Part shown: piece by piece, positions 1-8,876 of the stretch | Numbering within the stretch: position 1 is the first letter of the stretch | Layout: each line of letters opens with the position of its first letter | Assembly (NCBI RefSeq): GCF_040276065.1 | Contig: NZ_JBELOI010000002.1 | Coordinates: 375,173-439,172 of the forward strand | DNA length: 64,000 bases | From: Castellaniella sp040276065 | Lineage (GTDB): Bacteria; Pseudomonadota; Gammaproteobacteria; Burkholderiales; Burkholderiaceae_B | Direction: 5' to 3' | The notes under the pieces: model-generated | The model's input: only the letters and a program-made list of their open reading frames with translations | Told to the model about the DNA's origin: nothing | Database searches by the model: none | Translations under genes and position numbers: made by a program

Positions 1-1285
1 CCGCCTGCTCGTTGCCCGCGGCGGTGGCCGAGACCGAGGCGTCGATCAGCGCCTTGATCTCTTTGGCCGCCGAGGCGCTGCGCTGGGCCAGCGCGCGCAC
101 CTCGGAGGCGACCACCGCAAAGCCGCGGCCCTGCTCGCCGGCGCGCGCCGCCTCGACGGCCGCGTTCAGCGCCAGGATGTTGGTCTGAAAGGCAATGCTG
201 TCGATCACCCCGATGATGTCGGCGACCTGCTGGGAGGTGGTGTTGATCTGGGCCATGGTCTGCACGACCTGGGCGACGACCGCGCCGCCCTCGGTGGCGA
301 TGTGCGAGGCGGAGCTGGCCAGGGTGTTGGCCTGCTGGGCGTTGTCGGCGTTCTGGCGCACGGTGGCGGTGAGCTCCTCCATGGTGGCGGCGGTCTGGGC
401 CAGGGAGCTGGCCTGCTGCTCGGTGCGCGAGGACAGGTCCAGGTTGCCGGAGGTGATCTGGGCGGCGGCCGAGGCGATGGAGTTGGCCCCGCCGCGCACC
501 TCGCCGACGGTGTCGTTGAGGCCGCGCACCATGCTGCCCAGGGCGCGCTCGAGGCTGGCGACCTCGTCCTTGCCCTGGGGCTGGACGTGCTGGCCCAGGT
601 CGCGCCGGGCCACGGCCTCGGCCACCGATACGGCGTGGCGCAGGGGGTGGGTGATCGAGCGGGTGACGCGCCAGGCAAACAGCGGCCCCAGCAGCAGCGC
701 CAGCAGCGTCGCCACCCCCAGAGTCGTCATGCCAAGCTGATTGGCGTCCCGTGAACCGACGAACAACTCGTGGACGACCCTATTTTGGACAGTGCTGAGC
801 TTGTCGATCTCGGCGATGTATTGCTGGGTGAGCCGGGGCATCTCTTTGTTGAAGAAGGTGTCCGCCTTGGCGTATTCCCCGTGGTCGAGGTCCTGAAAGG
901 CCTCGGTCCGGCCCCCGACGTAGAGTTCCTGGGTCTTGAGGACTTGCTGGTAAAGAGCGACCGCCTCGGGTTGGCGGAGCATGGGCGCGAGCGCGTCGCG
1001 GATCATGGCGCCTTGCTCGTCGGAGGACACCAGGCCGGTTTTGAAGACGGCCAGTACATCGGGGTTGGTCAGGTTGGCGGCGGCCAGGGCCTGGTTGGCG
1101 TTGACCTCGACCTGACGAGCCCATTGCAGGATCAGCGCATTGGCCTTTTGACGCCCCTCCAGGTTCATGTTGGCGGTGTTGCCGTCCAACATGCGCCACA
1201 AGCCGATGCCGGACATCGCGACAAGCAAAATGATGATGAATCCGAAGCCCAGCGCGAGCCGGGTGCCGATCTTGATGTTCCTCAT
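1..1285 (-). CDS. Methyl-accepting chemotaxis protein, C-terminus cut by window edge
   Basis: Transmembrane chemoreceptor that senses ligands in the periplasm and controls CheA. The start is ATG at 1285 and the frame stays open to base 1. A first membrane helix lies at residues 9-29, a periplasmic helical sensor region follows, and a second membrane helix lies at about 186-205, then HAMP. The strongly conserved signalling hairpin is visible near residues 355-400 (AFQTNILALNAAVEAARAG and RGFAVVASEVR). The last part of the signalling domain is outside the window, so a CheR docking tail cannot be judged. A sigma-28-like promoter precedes it. Family assignment is certain; the ligand is unknown. 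Confidence 0.95.
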   Translation of the reverse strand, partial: MRNIKIGTRLALGFGFIIILLVAMSGIGLWRMLDGNTANMNLEGRQKANALILQWARQVEVNANQALAAANLTNPDVLAVFKTGLVSSDEQGAMIRDALAPMLRQPEAVALYQQVLKTQELYVGGRTEAFQDLDHGEYAKADTFFNKEMPRLTQQYIAEIDKLSTVQNRVVHELFVGSRDANQLGMTTLGVATLLALLLGPLFAWRVTRSITHPLRHAVSVAEAVARRDLGQHVQPQGKDEVASLERALGSMVRGLNDTVGEVRGGANSIASAAAQITSGNLDLSSRTEQQASSLAQTAATMEELTATVRQNADNAQQANTLASSASHIATEGGAVVAQVVQTMAQINTTSQQVADIIGVIDSIAFQTNILALNAAVEAARAGEQGRGFAVVASEVRALAQRSASAAKEIKALIDASVSATAAGNEQA

Positions 1286-1327
1286 GTCGTCCTCATGGAG
1301 AGTAGGTCGAACTGTTGCCTCCACGGG

Positions 1328-1354
1328 TCAACGGCGCCCCGCCGTTTTTCTTTA
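1328..1354 (-). promoter_or_regulatory. Candidate sigma-28 (FliA) promoter for the chemoreceptor
   Basis: On the minus strand TAAAGAAA (1354-1347), 11 bases, then GCCGTTGA (1335-1328). The FliA consensus is TAAAGTTT-N11-GCCGATAA, so the -35 core TAAAG and GCCG are exact and the spacing is right. It sits 43 bases upstream of the ATG. The same stretch contains a perfect 7-bp hairpin (AACGGCG/CGCCGTT, 1330-1346) that on the plus strand runs into a T tract. Confidence 0.5.
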
Positions 1355-1417
1355 TGTTTCAAGGGCGAATATTTCTGAGAGCGCCTCTTGAGCGGGCGCC
1401 GCCTGTGACGGCTGGCC

Positions 1418-2173
1418 TCAGGCGGTGCGCCCGCCGTCGACCGGCAACTCGATGCCGGTCACCATCGAGGCGGCGTCCGAGGCCAGGTAGATCGCCGCGC
1501 CGGCGATGTCCTCGGGGGTGGACATGCGGCCCAGGGGGATCGTCTCGAGGAAGCGCTCGCGGTTCTCGGGGGTGTCCGGCATACCCATGAAGGCCGCGGT
1601 CAGCCCGGTGGCGCCCAGCACGGGCAGGATGGCATTGACCCGGATCCGGTCGGGGCCCAGCTCCAGGGCCATCGACCGGGTCAGGGTATTGACGGCGCCC
1701 TTGGTGCCGTTGTACCAGGTCAGGCCGGGCCGCGGGCGGATCCCGGCTGTTGAGCTGATGTTGATGATGCAGCCTCCGGCGCCACGTGTGCGCAGGCGGG
1801 GCACGAGGGCGCGCGCGGTCAGGTAGATCGACTTCACGTTCACGGCGTAGATCCGGTCGAACGTTTCCTCGTCCACCTCCAGCATGGGCTGGTTGCGGTG
1901 GGTGATCCCCGCGTTATTGACGAGGATGTCGGGCGTACCGAAGGAATGGACCGTATCCTCGATCATGCGCTCGACCTGGTCGGCCCGGCTGACATCGCAG
2001 AGCAGGGGCAGGGCCTGCTCTGCGAGTTCGTCGGCGATGCGCCGGATGCCATCCGGGCGCACATCGGCCAGCACGATGTGCGCGCCTTCGCGCGCGAAGG
2101 CGCGGGCGATGCCTTCGCCAAAGCCGCTGCCGGCCCCGGTGACGATTGCGATCTTTCCTTGCAACAGGTTCAT
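1418..2173 (-). CDS. SDR family NAD(P)-dependent oxidoreductase
   Basis: Classical short-chain dehydrogenase of 251 residues, the usual length. The cofactor loop TGAGSGFGEG starts at residue 12, NNAG is at 86-89, the catalytic serine at 140/141 and YNGTK gives Tyr154 and Lys158. The C-terminal ELPVDGGRTA is the normal subunit-interface end. It resembles 3-oxoacyl-ACP reductase / glucose dehydrogenase-like SDRs, but the substrate cannot be read from sequence. It starts 26 bases downstream of the galE stop on the same strand, so the two may be co-transcribed, though a joint pathway is not obvious. Confidence 0.88.
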   Translation of the reverse strand: MNLLQGKIAIVTGAGSGFGEGIARAFAREGAHIVLADVRPDGIRRIADELAEQALPLLCDVSRADQVERMIEDTVHSFGTPDILVNNAGITHRNQPMLEVDEETFDRIYAVNVKSIYLTARALVPRLRTRGAGGCIINISSTAGIRPRPGLTWYNGTKGAVNTLTRSMALELGPDRIRVNAILPVLGATGLTAAFMGMPDTPENRERFLETIPLGRMSTPEDIAGAAIYLASDAASMVTGIELPVDGGRTA

Positions 2174-2199
2174 AGCGGCTCCTGGGGTTGTCGGGCGAC

Positions 2200-3222
2200 T
2201 CAGTCCGCCTCAGCATAGCCCGCCGGGTTGCCGGACTGCCAGCGCCAGGCGTCCTCCATCATCCGGTCCAGCCCGAGGGTGGCGCGCCAGCCGAGCTCAC
2301 GCATGGCTTTGGCGGGATCCGACCAGCACTGGGCCACGTCCCCAGGCCGGCGCGGCGCGATCGTGTAGGGCACGGGGCGCCCCGAGGCGCGTTCGAAGGC
2401 CTCGATGATCTGCAGCACCGAGTATCCCGTTCCGGTTCCCAGATTCCAGGCATGGATGCCCGGATGCGTCGATAAGAAGCCCAGCGCGGCCAGGTGGCCA
2501 CGGGCCAGGTCGACCACATGGATATAGTCGCGCACCCCGGTGCCATCGATGGTCGGGTAATCGTCGCCGAAGACCGCGAGGCGCTCGAGCCGTCCGACGG
2601 CCACTTGGGTGATGTAGGGCAGCAGGTTGTTGGGGATGCCGTCGGGGTCCTCGCCGATCAGGCCGCTGGGATGGGCGCCGACCGGGTTGAAGTAGCGCAG
2701 CAGGGCGATCGACCAGCGTGGATCGGAGGCCACGAGATCGTTCAGCATGTCCTCGACCATCCGCTTGGACTGTCCGTAGGGATTGGTCGGGATACCGATC
2801 GGGCAGGTCTCGGGTATCGGCATGTCCGCGGGCGCGCCGTACACCGTGGCCGACGAGCTGAACGCCAGGCGACGGACGCCCGCGCGCGCCATCGCCTGGC
2901 ACAGGGCGAGGCTGCCGCCGACGTTGTTGTCATAGTAGTCCAGAGGGTGGCGCACGCTCTCGCCCACGGCCTTGAGGCCGGCGAAGTGCACGACCGCCTC
3001 GACCGGGTGCTCGGCAAAGAGGCGGTCCAGCAGGCGGGCGTCGCGCACGTCGCCTTCGATCAGTTGGGGTTCGCGGCCGGTGATTTGCGCCACGCGCTGC
3101 AGGGATGCCCGCGAGCTGTTGGCCAGGTTGTCCAGGACGATGACCTCTTGGCCCGCCTCCAGCAGTTCGACGACAGTGTGTGAGCCGATGTAGCCGGCCC
3201 CGCCGGTGATGAGCAATGCCAT
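2200..3222 (-). CDS. galE: UDP-glucose 4-epimerase
   Basis: Interconverts UDP-glucose and UDP-galactose for surface polysaccharide or lipopolysaccharide synthesis. The NAD-binding loop TGGAGYIGSH begins at residue 6, the FSSSATVYG serine strand is near 121-129 and the YGQSK motif gives Tyr149/Lys153. Length 340 matches the family. I chose the ATG at 3222 because the Rossmann fold starts right there; the open frame extends 47 codons upstream but encodes nothing family-like. It is followed on the same strand by the SDR gene. Confidence 0.95.
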   Translation of the reverse strand: MALLITGGAGYIGSHTVVELLEAGQEVIVLDNLANSSRASLQRVAQITGREPQLIEGDVRDARLLDRLFAEHPVEAVVHFAGLKAVGESVRHPLDYYDNNVGGSLALCQAMARAGVRRLAFSSSATVYGAPADMPIPETCPIGIPTNPYGQSKRMVEDMLNDLVASDPRWSIALLRYFNPVGAHPSGLIGEDPDGIPNNLLPYITQVAVGRLERLAVFGDDYPTIDGTGVRDYIHVVDLARGHLAALGFLSTHPGIHAWNLGTGTGYSVLQIIEAFERASGRPVPYTIAPRRPGDVAQCWSDPAKAMRELGWRATLGLDRMMEDAWRWQSGNPAGYAEAD

Positions 3223-3305
3223 GGGAACGTCACGTGAAAGGGGAAATCGCCATCCTAGCAGTTTGCGCCCTGGTGCGCGGCGGCGCCCCGGGCCCCCGCC
3301 TGTCG

Positions 3306-4337
3306 CTAGGCAATGCGGTTCAGTAGGCGTTCCCCCGACATGAGGTTGCGGACGTTGCTCCATTCCAGCCGGCGATTCGTCAAGATGTCGTCGTCGGTGA
3401 GCGAGCCGCCCGCCGTGTGCGGCGAGAGCGCGAGGTTTGCCGTCGCGTCCCCTGCCGCCAAGCGCAGCAAGAGATTATCGGGCAGCGTGGGTTCCCAGGA
3501 CCAGCCGTCTGTTGCGACGCCGGAGAGCCTGCCTGCGCGGTAGGCCTCGGCGACCGCGAGCTCGTCCAGGGTGGAGCTCGCGCCCGCGGAAATCAGACAG
3601 GCCCCTGGTTTCATGCCCGCCAGGAAATCGTGCCCGACGGGCGGCCCGTTATCGGCCATGTGCGGCAGCAGCAGGCAGAGGAAATCGCTGTCGGCCCGTA
3701 TCCGTGCATGATCCGCGTAGTCCACGCCGTACAGCTCTTCGGCCTCTGGCGGCAAGGGCTTGCGCTTGTGGTATAGAACTTTGCAGCCAAATGGCTTGAG
3801 TCGCACGGCGAGCTCGCAGCCGACTTCGCCAAACCCCATGATGCCCACCGTGCAGTCCGCGAGGCGTTTGATATCCCGCCGTCCGGTCCAGTTGATGGCA
3901 AAGTAGTTGGCGTCGCATCGGCGGGGCGGCAGGTCGTACTCGCCGGGATGCAGCAAGGTGGACTCACAGTCCCTGAACCGCTTGGCCAGTGCCAGGATCT
4001 GCATCATCATGTGTTCGGCCACCATCGCGCAATTGCGCAAGGGCCAGTTGCAGACGGGGATGCCCGCCGCCCGCGCGGCCGGCAGGTCGATGTCCTGGGT
4101 CATGCGACCCAGGCGCTGGATAAGCTTCAGCCGCTTGGCGCCGTTGATGGCATCCGCGTGGACGGCACCCAGCCGTTCGGTGACCAGGACGTCGATGTCG
4201 GGCAGTCGCCTGGCCAGTTCGCCGGGCGTCGGGCGGACGCAGATCTCGACATGGGCCCCGGCCGGCGCGGTATCCAGCGCGGTCTTCTGGTGCCTGGCTT
4301 CGCGCGCCGTGGTGAACAGGACTTTGAGTGGCGTCAT
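3306..4337 (-). CDS. D-2-hydroxyacid dehydrogenase-like protein lacking the catalytic Arg
   Basis: NAD-dependent 2-hydroxyacid dehydrogenase fold, 343 residues. The Rossmann motif GFGEVG is at 168-173, and the family's glutamate (E282, in WEP) and histidine (H307, in SPHTAGG) are present. However the usual N-x-x-R-G segment reads ISAGASSTLDE (249-259), putting Ala253 where the substrate-binding arginine normally stands. It may therefore use an unusual substrate or act as a non-classical member. It is the last gene of the amidohydrolase/ABC cluster; its ATG overlaps the TGA of the preceding gene (ATGA), so translation is coupled. Confidence 0.85.
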   Translation of the reverse strand: MTPLKVLFTTAREARHQKTALDTAPAGAHVEICVRPTPGELARRLPDIDVLVTERLGAVHADAINGAKRLKLIQRLGRMTQDIDLPAARAAGIPVCNWPLRNCAMVAEHMMMQILALAKRFRDCESTLLHPGEYDLPPRRCDANYFAINWTGRRDIKRLADCTVGIMGFGEVGCELAVRLKPFGCKVLYHKRKPLPPEAEELYGVDYADHARIRADSDFLCLLLPHMADNGPPVGHDFLAGMKPGACLISAGASSTLDELAVAEAYRAGRLSGVATDGWSWEPTLPDNLLLRLAAGDATANLALSPHTAGGSLTDDDILTNRRLEWSNVRNLMSGERLLNRIA

Positions 4338-5722
4338 GACATGTTTCCGGGAGACGGGGCTTGCAGAATGTCGTCCAGTTCCTCATAGGCGGGCAGCGGC
4401 TCCGTCACGAGGTGGCCGCGATCCAGGACGATGCGGTCCGATTGCGGCCTGGACAGCATTTCGTTCAGCGAGCGGGCATTGAAAATCACCAGCCGCGCGG
4501 CGGCACCGGGTCTCAGCACCCCCTGCTCGAGGCCCATCAGTTGCGCCGCATTGCGCCCGGCGAGGCTCGGCATGTCGGCGATGGGGTGGTCAAGGTGCAG
4601 GATGCGCACGGCCTGGCGCAGGGTGTCCAGCATGTCGTTGTCGCCGTATGGGAAGAAAGGGTCGCGCACATTGTCGCCGCCCACGGCGACGGTCAGCCCC
4701 GCAGCCTGCATCTCGCGCACCAGCGTGACGCCCCGCCACCTCGGGGTGATGCCGGGGCGGCGGTCTTGCAGATACAGGTTGGCCGTCGGCAGGGTGACGA
4801 TGCCCACCCCGGCGGTCGCGCACAGCTCTAGAGTCCGCTGTACCTGGGACGGGGCTTGCATGGCGAGGCTGCAGCAGTGCCCGCAGACGACGCGCCCCGG
4901 GAATCCGGTGCGCAGCACGGCGCGCGCGACATGCTCGAGCATGCGCGAGGCGGGATTGGCGGTTTCGTCGACATGGAGGTCGACATCCAGCCCACGGCGC
5001 GCGGCCTTGTCGAATAGCCGGTCGAGGAACGGGTCGATGCCGGCAGGCATCTCGGTGTCATGGTCGGGCAGGCGCAGGAAGGTGCCCACAATGCCGCCCG
5101 CGGCGGCGACGAGATCGAGCAGCCGGTCGCCGAAGGGCGTGTCGTAAACCTCTGCCACCGCCAGGGCAACGGCTTGCAGGGTGATACGCTCGCGCCATTT
5201 CCCTCGTACGGTCTGAAAGACTTCCCAGGTTGCCTCGGCTTGCCCCTCGTGTGAGTCCAGGTGGGTCCGGATGGCGGAGGACCCGTGATGCACCGCGCAA
5301 CGCAGGGCGAATTCCATGCGCCGCTCGATGTCCGCCTGGGTCCAGTGACGCTGCCGGTCGGCCATGGAGCCCTCGCGCGCACCGGCAAAGCTGCCATCCG
5401 CATTCCCCGCTCGCGGAATGATTTGGGTCTTGTCGAGATGGGCGTGGCAGTCGAGGAACATGGGCCAGACCTGGCGTCCGGCCAGATCGACCTGGGCGAT
5501 GCCGCCCTCGTCCACGGACGCGTGGGTTTGCCCGGACGGTCCGATCGCAGTCAGCGTGCCGTCTTCCACTCGAATGTCGAGCAGGGTCGTGCCGTCCTCG
5601 TCGCGGCCGTCCGGCATCCGCGTGAAGGCTTCCGGCGTGGTCAGGCACAACGGGACCCGCGCACGCCTCAGGAGGATCCGCCGCGCGGACGGGATGTCTG
5701 GATAGCTCGAGACGGGACGCAT
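4334..5722 (-). CDS. Cytosine deaminase-type amidohydrolase
   Basis: Metal-dependent amidohydrolase of 462 residues, closest in motif layout to cytosine deaminase (CodA) and related N-heterocycle deaminases. Metal ligands are visible: HAH at 93-95, His250 and Glu253 in HVDE, His282 in GHCC and Asp350 in GGDN, followed by the CodA-like DPFFPYGDND. Start ATG at 5722 was chosen because it lies 7 bases after the stop of the upstream gene; an in-frame extension further upstream would overlap that gene. Cytosolic. It probably deaminates or hydrolyses a ring compound taken up by the adjacent ABC transporter; the exact substrate is unknown. Confidence 0.85.
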   Translation of the reverse strand: MRPVSSYPDIPSARRILLRRARVPLCLTTPEAFTRMPDGRDEDGTTLLDIRVEDGTLTAIGPSGQTHASVDEGGIAQVDLAGRQVWPMFLDCHAHLDKTQIIPRAGNADGSFAGAREGSMADRQRHWTQADIERRMEFALRCAVHHGSSAIRTHLDSHEGQAEATWEVFQTVRGKWRERITLQAVALAVAEVYDTPFGDRLLDLVAAAGGIVGTFLRLPDHDTEMPAGIDPFLDRLFDKAARRGLDVDLHVDETANPASRMLEHVARAVLRTGFPGRVVCGHCCSLAMQAPSQVQRTLELCATAGVGIVTLPTANLYLQDRRPGITPRWRGVTLVREMQAAGLTVAVGGDNVRDPFFPYGDNDMLDTLRQAVRILHLDHPIADMPSLAGRNAAQLMGLEQGVLRPGAAARLVIFNARSLNEMLSRPQSDRIVLDRGHLVTEPLPAYEELDDILQAPSPGNMS

Positions 5723-5729
5723 CGGAGCC

Positions 5730-7148
5730 TCACAGTGTCCGCCATCGCGGCGTTGCCGCGGGCACATCGGCCCGCTGCCGGATGTCGGGCATGCGCCGCT
5801 TGACATCGGCGATGATGGCGGCCTCGTCCATGGTGAGGATCTCGCGGGCTTTGACAACGATCTTGCCATCGATCACGACCGTATGGACATCGGACCCCTG
5901 GGCCGCAAAGACCAGGGACGCCACCGGATTCCAGATGGGGGACAAGTGAGGAACGTCGGTGTCGATGGTGATCAGGTCGGCTTTCTTGCCGACTTCGAGC
6001 GAACCGACCTGGTCGGCAATCCCCAAGGCGCGCGCGCCATGAATGGTCGCCATCTCGAGGGCGGTCTCGGCGCGCAGGCTGTTGCGGCTCTTGCCACGGG
6101 TGCGGGCGACCTGGCAGAGCACGCGCAGGTCTCGCAGAAGATCCATATTGGCGTCGCTGGCCGTGCCGTCGCAGCCCAGCGCCACGTTGACGCCGGCCTC
6201 GAGCATCTCGACGACGCGCGTCGGCCCCCAGGCGACCGTCGCGTTGTTGGCGGGACAGTTGGCGACGGAGGTTCCGGTGCTGGCCAGCAGGGCGATGTCC
6301 TCGCTGTCGGCCGCCGTGCAGTGTGTCAGGACCGATCTGGGCCCAAGGAGGCCCAGTTGGTAGCCATAGTCCATGTGGCTGCGGTACCCCTGGCTGCGCG
6401 CGTATTCGTTGTCGCTCTCCAGTTCCGAGTGATGGATGGTGAGGTGCATGTCGCGATCCCGGGCCTCTGCCGCCACGCGGCGATAGAGCTCGGGGTTGGC
6501 CGATTCGTCAGCAGTGCGGCATCCGAACCAGACCTGGATGCGGCCATTTGCCGCGCCGTTCCATTGCTTGTGCGCGGCAAGGGTTTCGGCAATGCCCTGG
6601 TCGGGCTCGAACCACGCCGACAGCGGCCAGCCCACTCGGTCGCGATAGGCCGGCGGCACATCCATGACGACCTTGCCCAGCGCCGCACGGATCCCGGAAT
6701 CGACGCAGACTTGGGCGATGCCGTCAAAGCCGTGATTCGACGACGTCATGGATTCCAGGAAGCTGGTCGTGCCGGATTTCAGCATCTCGAGGATGCAGAG
6801 CGAAGCGGACGCCGCCCCGTCCTCGGGGGTCATCGTCCCTTCCATCGGCAGGACCAGCCGGTAGAGCCAATCATGGAAGCTGTCGGAGGACGCGTTGCGC
6901 TCGCCGAGCGCGCGAAACATCGCCTGGCTCAGGTGGACGTGCGTATCGATCAGTCCCGGCGAAATAATGTGATGGCTGTAATCATGCACCGGAAGGTCCG
7001 GGAAATCCGTCCGGATCTGGTCGGTTTTTCCAACGCCGACGATGGTGTCGCCGATGACGGCCACCGCACCGTCCGCGATGACGCGTCGTTCGCTATCAAT
7101 CGTGATGACGAGTGCATTGCCGAAAATGAAACCCGTGTTTCCCGCCAA
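5730..7148 (-). CDS. AtzA/TrzN-type amidohydrolase (deaminase or chlorohydrolase family)
   Basis: Amidohydrolase of 472 residues in the ATZ/TRZ group, whose members deaminate or dechlorinate purines, triazines and similar rings. Ligands: HVH at 70-72 (GLIDTHVHLSQ), the HHSE segment with His239 and Glu242, His276 in LTHC, and Asp327 in GCDG. The C-terminal KADLITID stretch belongs to the second half of the beta sandwich. It lies 15 bases after the ABC permease gene and 7 bases before a second amidohydrolase, so two successive hydrolytic steps on one imported compound are likely. Substrate not determinable. Confidence 0.85.
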   Translation of the reverse strand: MAGNTGFIFGNALVITIDSERRVIADGAVAVIGDTIVGVGKTDQIRTDFPDLPVHDYSHHIISPGLIDTHVHLSQAMFRALGERNASSDSFHDWLYRLVLPMEGTMTPEDGAASASLCILEMLKSGTTSFLESMTSSNHGFDGIAQVCVDSGIRAALGKVVMDVPPAYRDRVGWPLSAWFEPDQGIAETLAAHKQWNGAANGRIQVWFGCRTADESANPELYRRVAAEARDRDMHLTIHHSELESDNEYARSQGYRSHMDYGYQLGLLGPRSVLTHCTAADSEDIALLASTGTSVANCPANNATVAWGPTRVVEMLEAGVNVALGCDGTASDANMDLLRDLRVLCQVARTRGKSRNSLRAETALEMATIHGARALGIADQVGSLEVGKKADLITIDTDVPHLSPIWNPVASLVFAAQGSDVHTVVIDGKIVVKAREILTMDEAAIIADVKRRMPDIRQRADVPAATPRWRTL

Positions 7149-7163
7149 CTCGGCCTCCTTGAT

Positions 7164-7952
7164 TTACTGAGTGTCGGCCCATTTGCCGACGAAGAGCTTG
7201 GACATCCAGCCGAATACCAGGAACACGCTGACCCCGAGAGCCGACGACAGGATGATCGCGGCAAACAGCTCGGCGCCTGCCAGTTCGCTGGAATACTGGC
7301 GGATCATCTGTCCGATGCCCACTTCGCCACGGGCAAAGAAGAAATCCCCGACGATGGCCCCGACGACCGAAAGGCCCGCCGAAATGCGCAGGCCGGCGAA
7401 GATTGCCGGCAAGGCCGCGGGAAACATCAATTTGCGCAGGCGCACCCAGCGGTTGGCGTTATGCAGCGTAAACAAGTCATGGGCGCCGGCCTTGGCGCTT
7501 TGCAGGCCGAACAAGGTGTTGACGATGATGGGGAATAATGAAATCAGCACGCAGACGATGATCCGCGAGGTTTGGCCGAAGCCCGCCCAGAAGGAGATCA
7601 GCGGAACCAGCGCCAGAATGGGGATTGCCTGCAGGGCCACCATGTAGGGAAACAGTGCGCGTTCTATCAACGGCGTCTGGCTCATGGCGATCGCGATCGA
7701 GAATCCGATGGCGGTGGATATCAACAGGCCGATCACGGCCACCCGCGTACTCGACCACAGGCTCTGGAGCAGCACGATGAGGACCTCTGGATCCGCAAAG
7801 CCGGCTGTCCACACATCATGCGGCGGGACGAGCAGGAATCGCTTGCTGGGTTCCAGCATGACATAAGAAATGAAATACCAGACCGCCAGGATGAATACGC
7901 CGAACACGATCCCTGGCAGGATATTGCGCTTGAAGTTGCTTAATGTGCTCAT
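7164..7952 (-). CDS. ABC transporter permease (NitT/TauT, SsuC/TauC-like)
   Basis: Inner-membrane permease of 262 residues with about six hydrophobic helices and the BPD permease EAA-type loop near the middle (around AGAHDLFTLHNANRW, then LMFPAALPAI). The start ATG at 7952 begins an amphipathic N-terminus leading into the first helix; the longer open frame upstream is proline/arginine-rich and overlaps the ATPase end. Together with the ATPase and binding protein it makes a complete three-part importer. It is probably a homodimer, since there is only one permease gene. Confidence 0.9.
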   Translation of the reverse strand: MSTLSNFKRNILPGIVFGVFILAVWYFISYVMLEPSKRFLLVPPHDVWTAGFADPEVLIVLLQSLWSSTRVAVIGLLISTAIGFSIAIAMSQTPLIERALFPYMVALQAIPILALVPLISFWAGFGQTSRIIVCVLISLFPIIVNTLFGLQSAKAGAHDLFTLHNANRWVRLRKLMFPAALPAIFAGLRISAGLSVVGAIVGDFFFARGEVGIGQMIRQYSSELAGAELFAAIILSSALGVSVFLVFGWMSKLFVGKWADTQ

Positions 7953-8022
7953 TGGATGTCTCCGATGTTTCGATTCCCGGGCCGTTCTGCGACGGATTCC
8001 GAGGTCTGTTCCGGGCCGTGGT

Positions 8023-8784
8023 TCAGGCGGCCCTGAGCTTTTCAGAGATCTTTGCGCATAACTGCCCAAATTCCGGCCCGTACCGAGTCTCTTGGGTGCG
8101 TGGATAGGCATACGGGACGTCGAATTCCGCGATGATGCGTCCTGGGCGGGCGGACATCACATAGACCTTGGTGCTCATGTAGACGGCTTCCGAGATGGAG
8201 TGCGTGATGAAGAGTCCGGCGAACTGCTCTTTCTGGAACAGCCGCTGGGTTTCATCGTTCAGGTGTTCGCGCGTGATCTCGTCCACGGCGCCGAACGGTT
8301 CGTCGAACAGGAAGATGGACGGCTGCATGGTCAGCGTGCGTGCAAGCGACACACGCATCTTCATGCCGCCCGACAGCGCCTTCGGGTAATGATGCTCGAA
8401 GCCTTTCAGGCCGACGAGGTCAATGGCCTTTCGGGCGAGCTCCTGTTGCTTTGCCTTGGGATACCCGTGCAGTTCGCACAGCAGCGTCACATTCTGGAAT
8501 GTGGTGCGCCATTCGAGCAGCGTGGCGTCCTGGAAAACATATCCGATGTTTTCGCGGTTTACCTGTACGTCGCCGGACGACTTCTGCATCAGGCCCGACG
8601 CGATGCGCAGCAGCGTGGACTTGCCGCAGCCCGAGGGGCCGACGACGCTGACGAATTCTCCTTTGTTCACATCGAAGGTCACATCCTGTAGGGCTTCCGT
8701 CCCGTCTGGGAAGGTCATGCTGACGTTTCGAAATGACATCCCCGGCGCTGGACTGCTTTCGGCGCCGCCTCGAGTCTGAGACAT
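8023..8784 (-). CDS. ABC transporter ATP-binding protein (SsuB/TauB-like)
   Basis: Energises the adjacent permease. Walker A GPSGCGKST at 49-57, Q-loop Gln85 (YVFQD), signature LSGGM at 137-141 and Walker B FLFDEP at 158-163, then the switch His in FITHS. Length 253 fits the nitrate/sulfonate/taurine subfamily. It lies 70 bases upstream of the permease start and 92 bases after the binding-protein gene; the latter gap holds a GC hairpin. The substrate class of this subfamily is broad (sulfonates, pyrimidines, nitrate, other small molecules). Confidence 0.93.
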   Translation of the reverse strand: MSQTRGGAESSPAPGMSFRNVSMTFPDGTEALQDVTFDVNKGEFVSVVGPSGCGKSTLLRIASGLMQKSSGDVQVNRENIGYVFQDATLLEWRTTFQNVTLLCELHGYPKAKQQELARKAIDLVGLKGFEHHYPKALSGGMKMRVSLARTLTMQPSIFLFDEPFGAVDEITREHLNDETQRLFQKEQFAGLFITHSISEAVYMSTKVYVMSARPGRIIAEFDVPYAYPRTQETRYGPEFGQLCAKISEKLRAA

Positions 8785-8838
8785 CTAGATTCCTTCGTAC
8801 TGTGGCTTTACAGGGCATATGCGCGCAATGCATGGGTG

Positions 8839-8862
8839 GGAGCCGCCGGCTTGCGGGGCTCC
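8839..8862 (-). other. Intercistronic hairpin after the binding-protein gene
   Basis: GGAGCC (8839-8844) pairs with GGCTCC (8857-8862), continued inside by CCG/CGG with a 5-base loop and one bulged G. There is no T tract, so it is more likely an mRNA-stabilising or partial-termination hairpin than a full terminator. Such hairpins commonly raise binding-protein levels above those of the membrane components. Confidence 0.5.
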
Positions 8863-8876
8863 ACGAAGCCCAGGGC

